Positions 23,697 through 30,459 of a DNA stretch of 46,453 nucleotides are shown in pieces (within the stretch, counting starts at the first letter, position 1; every line of letters starts with the position of its first letter). The DNA is from an uncultured Clostridia bacterium. GTDB taxonomy: Bacteria > Bacillota > Clostridia > Christensenellales > Borkfalkiaceae. The stretch spans positions 1 to 46,453 of the forward strand of contig CALVLH010000010.1 in NCBI GenBank assembly GCA_944336975.1, given 5' to 3'. The translations under genes and the position numbers were made by a program. The notes under the pieces are model-generated. The model was not told the origin of the DNA. It was given only the letters and a program-made list of their open reading frames with translations, and did no database searches.

Positions 23697-24230
23697 TTAA
23701 AAGTTGGGAGGGGTGGAAATCCAGAGGAATTTCGCTTTGCTCTTGCCTTTGTTCACGATGTAATGTTCCTTGTCCGCGGTAAAATAGAAACTTTCTCCCT
23801 TTTTGCAGAGGTGCGCCTTGTCCGCGCGGACCACGGCGATCCTGCCTTCCAGTACGAAGCCGAATTCTTCGCCTTCGTGGGGGAAGTCGACGGGCGACGC
23901 GGCGCCTGCGTCCAGTTCGACCAGCACGGGCTCCATGCTGTTTTTCTGCGCGTTGGGGATCACCCAGCTCCACAGCATCCCGTCCGACTGCTTGTCGATG
24001 AACTCGTCTTCGGTAAAGACGATCTTTTCTTCCGTTTCTTCGTGGAAAAATTCGCTCAGATTGCTGCCGAGCGCGTTGAGAATGTCGCACAACGTGGCGA
24101 TCGAAGGGCTTGTCAGGTCGTTTTCCAGTTGCGAGATGTAGCCTTTGGTCAGTTCACAGCGGTCGGCGAGTTCTTCCTGCGTCAGATTTTTCTGCTGTCG
24201 CATATCTCTGATCTTTGCGCCGAGTTCCAT
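23697..24230 (-). CDS. XRE-family regulator with cupin domain, probable polyamine-operon regulator
   Basis: The protein has 177 residues. Residues 1-65 are a helix-turn-helix of the XRE type (KIRDMRQQKNLTQEELADRCELTKGYISQLENDLTSPS). Residues ~95-175 form a cupin barrel with FPHEGEEFGFVLEGRIAV and FYFTADKEHYIVNKG, the shape of PuuR-like sensors of small ligands. The ATG at 24230 has GGAAGG close upstream. It is the first gene of the polyamine transport operon, so control of uptake according to polyamine level is a sound inference. Inverted repeats in the promoter region are likely operators. Whether it represses or activates cannot be read from the sequence. Confidence 0.9.
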   Translation of the reverse strand: MELGAKIRDMRQQKNLTQEELADRCELTKGYISQLENDLTSPSIATLCDILNALGSNLSEFFHEETEEKIVFTEDEFIDKQSDGMLWSWVIPNAQKNSMEPVLVELDAGAASPVDFPHEGEEFGFVLEGRIAVVRADKAHLCKKGESFYFTADKEHYIVNKGKSKAKFLWISTPPNF

Positions 24231-24253
24231 ACTTTCACCTTCCTTACCATATT

Positions 24254-24282
24254 ATAATACGGTCAGCCCGCCGCCTTTTCAA
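24254..24282 (-). promoter_or_regulatory. Proximal promoter (P2) of the regulator-pot operon
   Basis: On the - strand TTGAAA (24282-24277), a 17-base spacer and TATTAT (24259-24254). It would give a leader of about 17 bases before the regulator ATG. Confidence 0.7.
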
Positions 24283-24288
24283 GCGGCG
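24269..24288. promoter_or_regulatory. Inverted repeat over the P2 -35 box, candidate operator
   Basis: CGCCGC and GCGGCG flank eight bases (24275-24282) that include the -35 hexamer. A protein bound here would block polymerase, fitting autoregulation by the XRE-cupin protein. Confidence 0.45.
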
Positions 24289-24304
24289 TTTCGCGCGTCC
24301 GCTC

Positions 24305-24382
24305 GTTTACCAAAAATAAACTTTTCGTTCGATAAAACATGACAAACAATAAAAATAAACAAAAAGTTTAGCAATAATAAAC
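24305..24382. promoter_or_regulatory. Cluster of GTTTA/TAAAC inverted motifs, candidate operators
   Basis: GTTTA-N7-TAAAC (24305-24321), TAAAC-N5-GTTTA (24356-24370) and a third AATAAAC (24376-24382) lie between the two promoters. AATAAAC occurs three times (24315, 24354, 24376). The last one is around +10 of the distal promoter. Confidence 0.5.
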
Positions 24383-24397
24383 TCACAAAACGCGAAT

Positions 24398-24426
24398 ATT
24401 ATAGAAGATTTGCGCGCGGTTGTCAA
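24398..24426 (-). promoter_or_regulatory. Distal full-consensus promoter (P1) of the regulator-pot operon
   Basis: On the - strand TTGACA (24426-24421), 17 bases, TATAAT (24403-24398). Both hexamers are perfect. It would give a leader of about 160 bases carrying the GTTTA/TAAAC motifs. Confidence 0.85.
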
Positions 24427-24479
24427 TCATATTACACACATTTTTCACATATAAATAAAATATTTTTACAGGATACGAC

Positions 24480-24507
24480 AAAAAAACGCCCCGAACGCGT
24501 CGGGGCG
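24480..24507 (-). terminator. Strong - strand terminator upstream of the pot promoters
   Basis: CGCCCCGA (24487-24494) pairs with TCGGGGCG (24500-24507) around ACGCG, and the - strand continues into seven T residues. It insulates the pot operon from rpsT read-through or ends an unrecognised transcript from 24508-24780. Confidence 0.85.
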
Positions 24508-24780
24508 GCGAAAAGGGGATGCGGAAAGAGGGTTCTCGCGGCGGGATGAAGGGCTGTCGGGGGCGGGAGAGCGCGGTCTGCGCCATGGATGCGCAGAGGA
24601 ACAGCCGTGCATGAATCGCTCACCGATCGCGACATTCCGAAGGCAAGAGCGGCGGAAAAAGTGAGAAAAAGAGTCGAACTGTCGTTTCGGAGCGTCAATG
24701 CGCCATAAAACAGGGCGGCGCGAGGGGAACGGTCGGGCGGCTAAGGAGGGGAAAAAGCGCAAAGGGCGAAAAAAGCGCGG
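24508..24780. other. Gene-free interval with nested inverted repeats
   Basis: No frame here looks coding. GGCTGT (24552-24557) can pair with ACAGCC (24601-24606) enclosing a TCTGCGC/GCGCAGA hairpin (24577-24597), a nested structure in a segment bounded by terminators on both sides. A small RNA on the - strand is possible but no promoter was found. Confidence 0.35.
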
Positions 24781-24810
24781 AAAAAAGCGTCCGCACAGGT
24801 GCGGACGCTT
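24781..24810 (-). terminator. Terminator of rpsT
   Basis: AAGCGTCCGCA with its complement (24785-24795 and 24800-24810) forms an 11-bp stem around a four-base loop. It is followed on the - strand by a T run, 20 bases past the rpsT stop. Confidence 0.9.
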
Positions 24811-24830
24811 CCGTTTCGGCGTTTGCAGGA

Positions 24831-25097
24831 TTACGCGTTGAGAGCGGCGAGCTTCTTTGCGAGTTTCGCCTTCTTGTTGTTCGCGTTGTTCTTTTTGAGG
24901 ATCCCTTTGGTCACCGCGGAATCGATGTCGGAAACGGTCTGAGGATAGAGGGCGTTGGCGGTCTCCTTGTCGCCTGCGCTGACCGCAGCGAGAAACTTCT
25001 TGATGGAAGTCTTCAACGCGGATTTGATCGCTTTATTCTGTTCGCTCTTTTTCTCGGTCACCAGAACGCGTTTTTTCGCAGATTTAATGTTCGGCAC
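24831..25097 (-). CDS. rpsT: Small ribosomal subunit protein S20
   Basis: The product has 88 residues from GTG 25097; AAAGGAG lies eight bases upstream. An in-frame TTG at 25115 is part of that ribosome site and cannot be the start. The sequence begins MPNIKSAKKRV, the conserved S20 opening, and is Lys/Ala-rich throughout (SALKTSIKKFLAAV, KGILKKNNANNKKAKLAKKL). S20 binds 16S rRNA early in 30S assembly. It is a single-gene unit with its own promoter and terminator, divergent from murI. Confidence 0.97.
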   Translation of the reverse strand: MPNIKSAKKRVLVTEKKSEQNKAIKSALKTSIKKFLAAVSAGDKETANALYPQTVSDIDSAVTKGILKKNNANNKKAKLAKKLAALNA

Positions 25098-25146
25098 GAT
25101 ATTATCTCCTTTCAATTACGTTTTCAGTCTTTCAAAAGCCTTTGTT

Positions 25147-25175
25147 ATTTTAGCATAAAACAAAATGCTTGTAAA
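25147..25175 (-). promoter_or_regulatory. Promoter of rpsT
   Basis: On the - strand TTTACA (25175-25170), 17 bases, TAAAAT (25152-25147), with TGC before the -10 (extended -10). Confidence 0.8.
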
Positions 25176-25247
25176 CTGTTTTTTGCGGAAAAGATACAAA
25201 AAAATCACAAATTTTCTTTTTCGCGGAGTGAAAAGCGGAGGTGTTCC

Positions 25248-26312
25248 TTGAAAAAATATCTCGTCGGCGTGTTCGACAGCGGGATCGGCGGTCTGACCGT
25301 GCTTTCCGAATGCGTGCGCCGTCTTCCCGATTGCGATTATCTCTATTTCGGCGACAACGCGCACGCCCCGTACGGGAGCCGTTCGCCCGAGGAGATCACC
25401 TCGCTGGTTCGCACCGCCCTGCGCGTGTTCGACGCTTACGGCGCAGATGCCGCCGTTCTCGCCTGCAACACCGCGACTGCGGTCTGCGCCCGCGCGATGC
25501 GCGAGGAGTTTTCTTTTCCCGTCGTCGGCACCGAGCCCGCCGTCAAGCCCGCGGCGTTCCGTTGCGCCCAAGCGCTCGTCCTCGCCACGCCCCGCACCGT
25601 ACGGAGCGAGCGGCTCAGCCGCCTCGTCGGGAACTTCCCACAATGCTCCTTCACGCTGTTCGCGCCCGTCGGTCTCGCGGGCGCGATCGAACGGGCGGAA
25701 GGGCAGGCGGGGGCGATCGACCTGAAAGAACATCTGCCGCGCGGCAAATATGACGGCGTCGTGCTCGGCTGTACGCATTATATCTATCTCCGCAAAGAGA
25801 TCTCCGCGTTTTACCGCGCGCCCGTGTTCGACGGGAACCGCGGCACCGCGGAACGGCTCGCTGCCGTGCTCGGCGTTGCGGCGGCGCGGGAAGAAGAGGC
25901 AATAAGTTCGGGCGCGGCGTCGGGCGCCCGTTTCCCCGAACGGGAAGAAAAAGAGGCGTTTTTCGCGGGGGAGACGGGGATCGTCGGCGGCGGTTTGGGA
26001 AAAACAGGGACGGCTGACCACCGCGCGCAAGCGGAGGAGAAAACGGTCGCATTTTGCTCCGAAACAGGGATGACTGACCACCGTTTGCAAAAAACAGGGA
26101 CGGCTGACCACAAAAGGGGCTCAGAAGGGGCGGATCCGCCTGCGGAACGACGAGAGGAAAACGGGGAAAATAAGAACAAATGTTTTTATAAAATCGGCAA
26201 AAATGGCAAAAAATCGGGCGAAAAATGGCAAAAAACGTCGATTTTTTATCTCGGAAGCGGAAAAAACCTCAATAAAAGGCTATACGAACAAATGTTCGCT
26301 AACAAACAATAA
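25248..26312 (+). CDS. murI: Glutamate racemase with an anomalous C-terminal extension
   Basis: MurI makes D-glutamate for peptidoglycan. The start is TTG 25248 with GGAGG six bases upstream. The core shows FDSGIGG with Asp10, the catalytic Cys73 in ACNTATA, Cys175 in LGCTHY, and closes near residue 210 with FDGNRGTAERLAAVLG. The frame then runs on to 354 residues where the family usually ends near 260-270. The tail contains decapeptide-like units starting at 30-base multiples (KTGTADHRAQ, ETGMTDHRLQ, KTGTADHKRG) and a Lys/Asn-rich, A+T-rich end with no resemblance to the family. The tail looks like intergenic DNA read through after loss of a stop codon. Core identity is secure; the relevance of the tail is not. 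Confidence 0.92.
   Translation: MKKYLVGVFDSGIGGLTVLSECVRRLPDCDYLYFGDNAHAPYGSRSPEEITSLVRTALRVFDAYGADAAVLACNTATAVCARAMREEFSFPVVGTEPAVKPAAFRCAQALVLATPRTVRSERLSRLVGNFPQCSFTLFAPVGLAGAIERAEGQAGAIDLKEHLPRGKYDGVVLGCTHYIYLRKEISAFYRAPVFDGNRGTAERLAAVLGVAAAREEEAISSGAASGARFPEREEKEAFFAGETGIVGGGLGKTGTADHRAQAEEKTVAFCSETGMTDHRLQKTGTADHKRGSEGADPPAERREENGENKNKCFYKIGKNGKKSGEKWQKTSIFYLGSGKNLNKRLYEQMFANKQ
26001..26111 (+). repeat. Three copies of an AAACAGGGACGGCTGACCAC repeat in the murI 3' end
   Basis: Copies begin at 26001, 26062 and 26091, offset by multiples of 30 bases. Copies 1 and 3 share the AAAACAGGGACGGCTGACCAC core exactly and copy 2 has two changes. The AAACAGGGACGG half recurs as the arm of the long hairpin at 40952, so this is a dispersed repeat family in the genome. 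Confidence 0.85.
26174..26298. promoter_or_regulatory. Two LexA/DinR-box-like motifs at the 3' end of murI
   Basis: CGAACAAATGTTCG (26285-26298) is a perfect CGAAC-N4-GTTCG palindrome as in Bacillota SOS boxes. GAACAAATGTTT lies 112 bases upstream (26174-26185). They precede mraZ by about 150 bases. Chance occurrence in A+T-rich DNA is possible. Confidence 0.35.
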
Positions 26313-26376
26313 GACCGAGTCGCAAAAAGGGCTCGTTTAGGGATGTTTTTTTGATTTTTTTTGCATTTTTATAAAA

Positions 26377-26414
26377 AAAGTGGTCAATGGTGGTTGACAG
26401 GCAAAATAAAGTGT
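26377..26414 (+). promoter_or_regulatory. Candidate MraZ-binding repeats
   Basis: GTGGT occurs at 26380-26384 and 26390-26394, a 10-base period. AAAGTGG (26377) and AAAGTGT (26408) resemble the AAAGTG(T/G) units bound by MraZ in Mollicutes. They overlap the mraZ promoter, as expected for autoregulation. Confidence 0.45.
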
Positions 26415-26422
26415 GTTACAAT
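26394..26422 (+). promoter_or_regulatory. Promoter of the dcw cluster
   Basis: TTGACA (26394-26399), 17 bases, TACAAT (26417-26422) with TGT before the -10. The start site near 26429 rules out the upstream in-frame codon at 26413 as the mraZ start. Confidence 0.88.
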
Positions 26423-26451
26423 GTTGTCAACAGTTTGACAAGGAGGAGTCT

Positions 26452-26874
26452 ATGCGTTATTTCAGCGGGACCGTGAGCCACCAGCTCGACGGCAAAAACA
26501 GAATCAGAATCCCCGCGAAATTCCGCACGGACCTCGGGAGCGAGTTCTACTTCATGGCGGGCGCGCAGGGATCCATCTACGTCCTTCCCAAAGAGGCGCT
26601 CGAAGAGAGGCTGGAAGCGCTCAGGAGCGTGAAATCCTCCGATCCCGTCAAAATGCAGGCAAAGCGCAAGATCCAGAGTTCGGTCGAGAAGGTGACGGAA
26701 GACGAGCAGAACAGAACGTTGCTTTCCGCATTTCTCCGCGAACACGCTCACATTCAGAAAGATATCGTGACGATCGGCATGGGCGACTATTTGGAGATCT
26801 GGGCGAAAGAACGCTTTGAGGCATACAGCGCGCAGATGAGTTACGACGACGCTTATGCGCTGGTAGATTTCTGA
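26452..26874 (+). CDS. mraZ: Transcriptional regulator MraZ
   Basis: The product has 140 residues from ATG 26452, with AAGGAGG six bases before. MraZ is built from two SpoVT-AbrB-type swapped-hairpin repeats and forms a ring that binds repeats in its own promoter. The first repeat starts FSGTVSHQLDGKNRIRIPAKFR and the second is recognisable around VTIGMGDYLEIWAKERFEAY. It heads the division and cell-wall cluster and is followed after one base by rsmH. It probably controls the whole run up to ftsQ. Confidence 0.96.
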   Translation: MRYFSGTVSHQLDGKNRIRIPAKFRTDLGSEFYFMAGAQGSIYVLPKEALEERLEALRSVKSSDPVKMQAKRKIQSSVEKVTEDEQNRTLLSAFLREHAHIQKDIVTIGMGDYLEIWAKERFEAYSAQMSYDDAYALVDF

Positions 26875-26875
26875 T

Positions 26876-27811
26876 ATGGCTGAGTTTTATCACAAGCCCG
26901 TCATGTTGCAGGAAGTGATCGAAGGGCTGAACGTGCGCGAGGGCGGGATTTATTTTGACGGCACCGTCGGCGGCGGGGGACATTCTTACGCGATCCTCGC
27001 GGCAAAACCCGACGTCAGGCTGATCGCCACGGACAAAGACGAAGAGGCGATCGCGGCGGCGACCGAACGGCTCGCTCCCTTTGCGGGAAGGTTCTCCATC
27101 CGTCATTCCGATTATAAGGACTACGCGGAAGTGCTCAGGGAAGAGGGTGCGGAGAAACTGGACGGCGTGTTGCTCGACTTCGGGATCTCCTCCCATCAGA
27201 TCGACGAAGGCGAGCGCGGGTTCTCCTATCTCAAAGCGGACGCTCCGCTGGATATGAGAATGGACCGTCGGGCGGAACTGACCGCCGAAATGGTCGTCAA
27301 CGAATACACGGAAGAAAAACTGCGCCGTATCCTCAGGGAATACGGGGAAGAGAGATTTGCGGCGAGCATCGCGCGGAACATCGTGAAAGCTCGGGCGAAG
27401 GGCAGGATCACCACCTGCGGCGAACTCGCGAAGATCACGGAAGAGAGCATCCCCGTCAGGTTCCGTTTTTCGGGGCCTTGCGCGAGGCAGACGTTCCAGG
27501 CGATCCGCATCGAAGTGAACGGAGAGCTGGACGGACTGAGAGAATGCGTAACGGGACTTGCCCGCAGGCTGAAAAAGGACGGCAGGATCGCGATCCTAAC
27601 CTTTCATTCCCTGGAAGACAGGATCGTCAAGCAGGCGTTCGCCGAACTGAGCAGCGGCTGTACCTGTCCGAAGGACTTTCCCGTCTGCGTATGCGGAAAG
27701 AAGCAGGAACTGGAACTCGTGAACAAAAAGCCGATCACGGCAAGCGAAGAGGAAATGAAGGAAAACTCGCGCAGCAAATGCGCAAAATTGCGCGTCGCCC
27801 GAAAATTATAG
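26876..27811 (+). CDS. rsmH: 16S rRNA (cytosine(1402)-N4)-methyltransferase RsmH
   Basis: This 311-residue SAM-dependent enzyme methylates N4 of C1402 in the ribosomal decoding centre. The opening FYHKPVMLQEVIEGL, the SAM loop DGTVGGGGHS, DGVLLDFGISSHQID and the end motif NSRSKCAKLRVARKL are diagnostic. It begins one base after mraZ, so it is translationally coupled, and has no strong ribosome site of its own. Confidence 0.97.
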   Translation: MAEFYHKPVMLQEVIEGLNVREGGIYFDGTVGGGGHSYAILAAKPDVRLIATDKDEEAIAAATERLAPFAGRFSIRHSDYKDYAEVLREEGAEKLDGVLLDFGISSHQIDEGERGFSYLKADAPLDMRMDRRAELTAEMVVNEYTEEKLRRILREYGEERFAASIARNIVKARAKGRITTCGELAKITEESIPVRFRFSGPCARQTFQAIRIEVNGELDGLRECVTGLARRLKKDGRIAILTFHSLEDRIVKQAFAELSSGCTCPKDFPVCVCGKKQELELVNKKPITASEEEMKENSRSKCAKLRVARKL

Positions 27812-27855
27812 CATGAACGGACGGCGGCAGGAATAGATTAGGAAGGAGCAAGACG

Positions 27856-28677
27856 ATGGCGATCGCTGTACTGGAAAGAGAAATCTCCAAACTCGAAGAA
27901 GAAAAGAGAACGAGCAAAGCCACTGCGGAGGCGCAGAAGGCGTTCGATTTCAACAGAAGAATTTCCGGGAATTATGAAAAGCTCATGCGGGCGGACGGAA
28001 AAGCGCTGACCGCGGAGATCCTCGGCGAGCCTGTCGTTGCGGAAAAGGCGGCTACGCTCACGCTGGAAAGAAGCGTGGCGGCGCCTGCGGAGGAGCGCGT
28101 ATCCGTGCGTCGCGAAAGCGCCGCGCAGACGCCCGTTTCCCGCACCCCGGTCATGACGCCGACATACGAAGCGCCCGCAAGCGGCCGCAAGATCCTGTTT
28201 GCAGGACTTTCCTATAAGGACGGAGAGATCATCGACGCGTCCGCTCCTGCGGTTGCGCCCGTCAAGGCGCCCGAAGAAACGCCCGCGTATCGTCCCGCAT
28301 ACCGGCCGGCTCCCGCGCCCGTCGCGGTTCCCGAAAGAGAGAACGAAGACGCACTCCCGACCCGTCGCACGATGGATACGCTCCGCCGCGAGGCGACGGC
28401 GTCCGTCGCAACGGAAGCGACTTCGACTTTTCAGATCTCGGCGAAAGCGAAGGCGGTCATTGCGGTGCTCGTGCTCGCGATCGTCGTCGCCATCGCGGTC
28501 ATCTGCGCGAATACGGCGATCATCAATACGCTGAACGCGGAGATCTCGTCCATCGAATCTGCGTCCGCTCAACTGGAGAGCCGGGTCGCGGGATTGCAGG
28601 AACAGATCGCGGAAGTGCGGAGCGAAGAGAACGTCATCCAATTTGCCGAAGAGATGGGAATGGTGCTCCGTCCCTGA
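27856..28677 (+). CDS. FtsL-like divisome protein with a long cytoplasmic N-terminus
   Basis: The product has 273 residues with AAGGAG before the ATG. Only the last third resembles FtsL: a membrane helix at 198-219 and a short coiled coil (222-258, LNAEISSIESASAQLESRVAGLQEQI) ending in an FAEEMGM motif. The first 195 residues are predicted cytoplasmic: a charged coiled start (EREISKLEEEKR), then Ala/Pro/Glu-rich disorder with YRPAYRPAPAP. Typical FtsL is 90-130 residues. Position between rsmH and the class B PBP is the ftsL locus, and FtsL partners with FtsQ to activate that PBP with FtsW. Assignment rests on position and topology because FtsL sequences are poorly conserved. Confidence 0.75.
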   Translation: MAIAVLEREISKLEEEKRTSKATAEAQKAFDFNRRISGNYEKLMRADGKALTAEILGEPVVAEKAATLTLERSVAAPAEERVSVRRESAAQTPVSRTPVMTPTYEAPASGRKILFAGLSYKDGEIIDASAPAVAPVKAPEETPAYRPAYRPAPAPVAVPERENEDALPTRRTMDTLRREATASVATEATSTFQISAKAKAVIAVLVLAIVVAIAVICANTAIINTLNAEISSIESASAQLESRVAGLQEQIAEVRSEENVIQFAEEMGMVLRP

Positions 28678-28710
28678 GCGCGGCGTTCCCCCGCGGGGAG
28701 GTAAAATCAA

Positions 28711-30450
28711 ATAAAACCGACGGATTTTTCCTTATCTGTCTTACGAAAGAGGTTATTTGCCATATTTCTGGCGATAACCTTTCTTTTTTGCCTTTTTACG
28801 GGCAGATTCTTCTATATCCAGGCGATCTGGGAGGACGATCTGCATTATCTCGCGCTCGATCAGTGGACGCGCGAGATCCCCGTGGTCGCCTCCCGCGGAA
28901 AGATATTCGACCGCAACGGCGAACTGCTCGCGGGCAATTCCACCGCTTACAGCGTATTTGCGCGCCCGAACGCCGTGCAAGACAAGGCGTATACGGCGCA
29001 GTTCCTCGCCGCCGCGCTCGACGTGTCGTACGAACAGATCTACGAAAAACTCACGGGGAGCAAGAGCTCGGAGATCACCGTCGTTCGTCAGGCGGAAAAA
29101 TCGGTCGCCGAGCGCATCGCGGGATCGGGGCTTTCGGGCGTGTATTATGCCCGCGACAACAAGCGCATTTATCCCTACGGCGACCTTGCCTGTCAGGTGC
29201 TCGGGTTCACATCCGTCGACCAGCGCGGGACGACGGGGTTGGAACTTTATTACGACAAATATCTCGCGGGCGAGAACGGGGAGATCTTATACGAGACCGA
29301 TCTCGTCGGCGTGGAGCTGGAAGGGGCGACGGCGGCGTATCTCCCCGCGACGGACGGGCTCAATCTTCGGCTCACCCTCGACTACCGCATCCAGGCGATC
29401 GCGGAAGAGACGATGGCGCGCGTTCTGGAAAGTTCTCATGCGAAGGCGGCGCAGTGCATCGTGCTCGATCTCTCCGACTTCGGCATCCTCGCGATGGTGA
29501 ATCTTCCCTCATACGACCTCAACGACGTTCCGCGCGACGATCTCGACGCACTCAACGCGCTCTCGCGCAACAGCCTCGTGTGCGATATTTACGAACCGGG
29601 TTCCACCTTCAAGATCGTGACCGCCGCGGCGGACATCGAGGAATATCTTCAAGGCAATCCCGCCGCGTTTTCCCCGCAATACGTCTTTTCCAGTTCTCGC
29701 ACGCGCTCGGTGGACGGGACGACCATCCGCTGCTGGAGCGATCATGCGAACGGAAAACATTCCAATCAGACGCTCGCCGAAGCGCTCAACAACAGCTGCA
29801 ACCCGTGTTTTGTGGACATCGCTCTTTCGCTCGGGACGGATACCTTTTACGACTATCTGGAAGCCTTCCGTTTCGGCAAGGCGACGGGCGTCGACTATTC
29901 GGGCGAAACGCCGGGGATGCTCGTGCCGGAAAGCGCCGTGCGCGACTGCGATCTCGCGCGGATCGGATTCGGGCAGACGATCGCCGTGTCGCCGCTTCAA
30001 CTCGCCTGCGCCGCCGCCGCGGCGGTCAACGGCGGATATTATTATACGCCGCACCTCGTTTCCGAGATCTTTTCGGACGACGGTTCCGTCCGCGAAAAGA
30101 CGGGCGGAGCGCTCGCGGGGCGGACGGTGAGCGAAGAGGCTTCGCGTATCCTATCCTCCATGCTCGAAGGCGTGGTTCGGGACGGGAGCGGAAAGCATGC
30201 CTACATCGAAGGCTACCGCGTGGCGGGCAAGACGGGAACGGCGCAAAAATACGAAAACGGACATATCGCGCAAGGGAAATACGTATCGTCTTTCGTGGGG
30301 TATTTCCCCGCGGACGATCCGCAGTATCTCGCGCTCGTCATCGTGGACGAACCGCAGGGCTCTTATTACGGGAGCACGGTTGCGGCGCCCTGCGCGGGAG
30401 AGATCTTCCGCGGCATCATCGAAGTCAACGACATTCAGCCGTATGAATAA
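28711..30450 (+). CDS. Class B penicillin-binding protein (FtsI/SpoVD-type transpeptidase), probable ATA start
   Basis: This membrane-anchored transpeptidase cross-links septal or spore peptidoglycan. Standard start codons give only a 522-residue product from GTG 28882, lacking the membrane anchor. The same frame is open back to a TAA at 28702 and encodes RKRLFAIFLAITFLFCLFTG, a typical N-terminal anchor, then FYIQAIWEDDLHYLALDQWTREIP. It contains no ATG, GTG or TTG. ATA 28711 lies nine bases after GGGGAGG (28695-28701), giving 579 residues. Active-site motifs in that numbering are STFK (298-301), SCN (362-364) and KTG (507-509). There are no PASTA domains. Whether this is FtsI or SpoVD cannot be decided; the dcw position allows either. 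Confidence 0.85.
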   Translation: MKPTDFSLSVLRKRLFAIFLAITFLFCLFTGRFFYIQAIWEDDLHYLALDQWTREIPVVASRGKIFDRNGELLAGNSTAYSVFARPNAVQDKAYTAQFLAAALDVSYEQIYEKLTGSKSSEITVVRQAEKSVAERIAGSGLSGVYYARDNKRIYPYGDLACQVLGFTSVDQRGTTGLELYYDKYLAGENGEILYETDLVGVELEGATAAYLPATDGLNLRLTLDYRIQAIAEETMARVLESSHAKAAQCIVLDLSDFGILAMVNLPSYDLNDVPRDDLDALNALSRNSLVCDIYEPGSTFKIVTAAADIEEYLQGNPAAFSPQYVFSSSRTRSVDGTTIRCWSDHANGKHSNQTLAEALNNSCNPCFVDIALSLGTDTFYDYLEAFRFGKATGVDYSGETPGMLVPESAVRDCDLARIGFGQTIAVSPLQLACAAAAAVNGGYYYTPHLVSEIFSDDGSVREKTGGALAGRTVSEEASRILSSMLEGVVRDGSGKHAYIEGYRVAGKTGTAQKYENGHIAQGKYVSSFVGYFPADDPQYLALVIVDEPQGSYYGSTVAAPCAGEIFRGIIEVNDIQPYE

Positions 30451-30459
30451 GGGGGATAT

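Noticed and set aside
24383-24762. Overlapping - strand frames upstream of the pot regulator
   Set aside because: Pro/Arg/Ser-rich noise crossing a strong terminator and a promoter; no ribosome sites.
25169-25200. TTGTAA-18-GATACA as the murI promoter
   Set aside because: The -10 matches only three of six bases and overlaps the rpsT -35; too weak to list.
26001-26111. CRISPR array in the murI tail
   Set aside because: Only three imperfect ~21-base copies, spacing 60 then 30 bases, effectively no spacers, and no cas genes.
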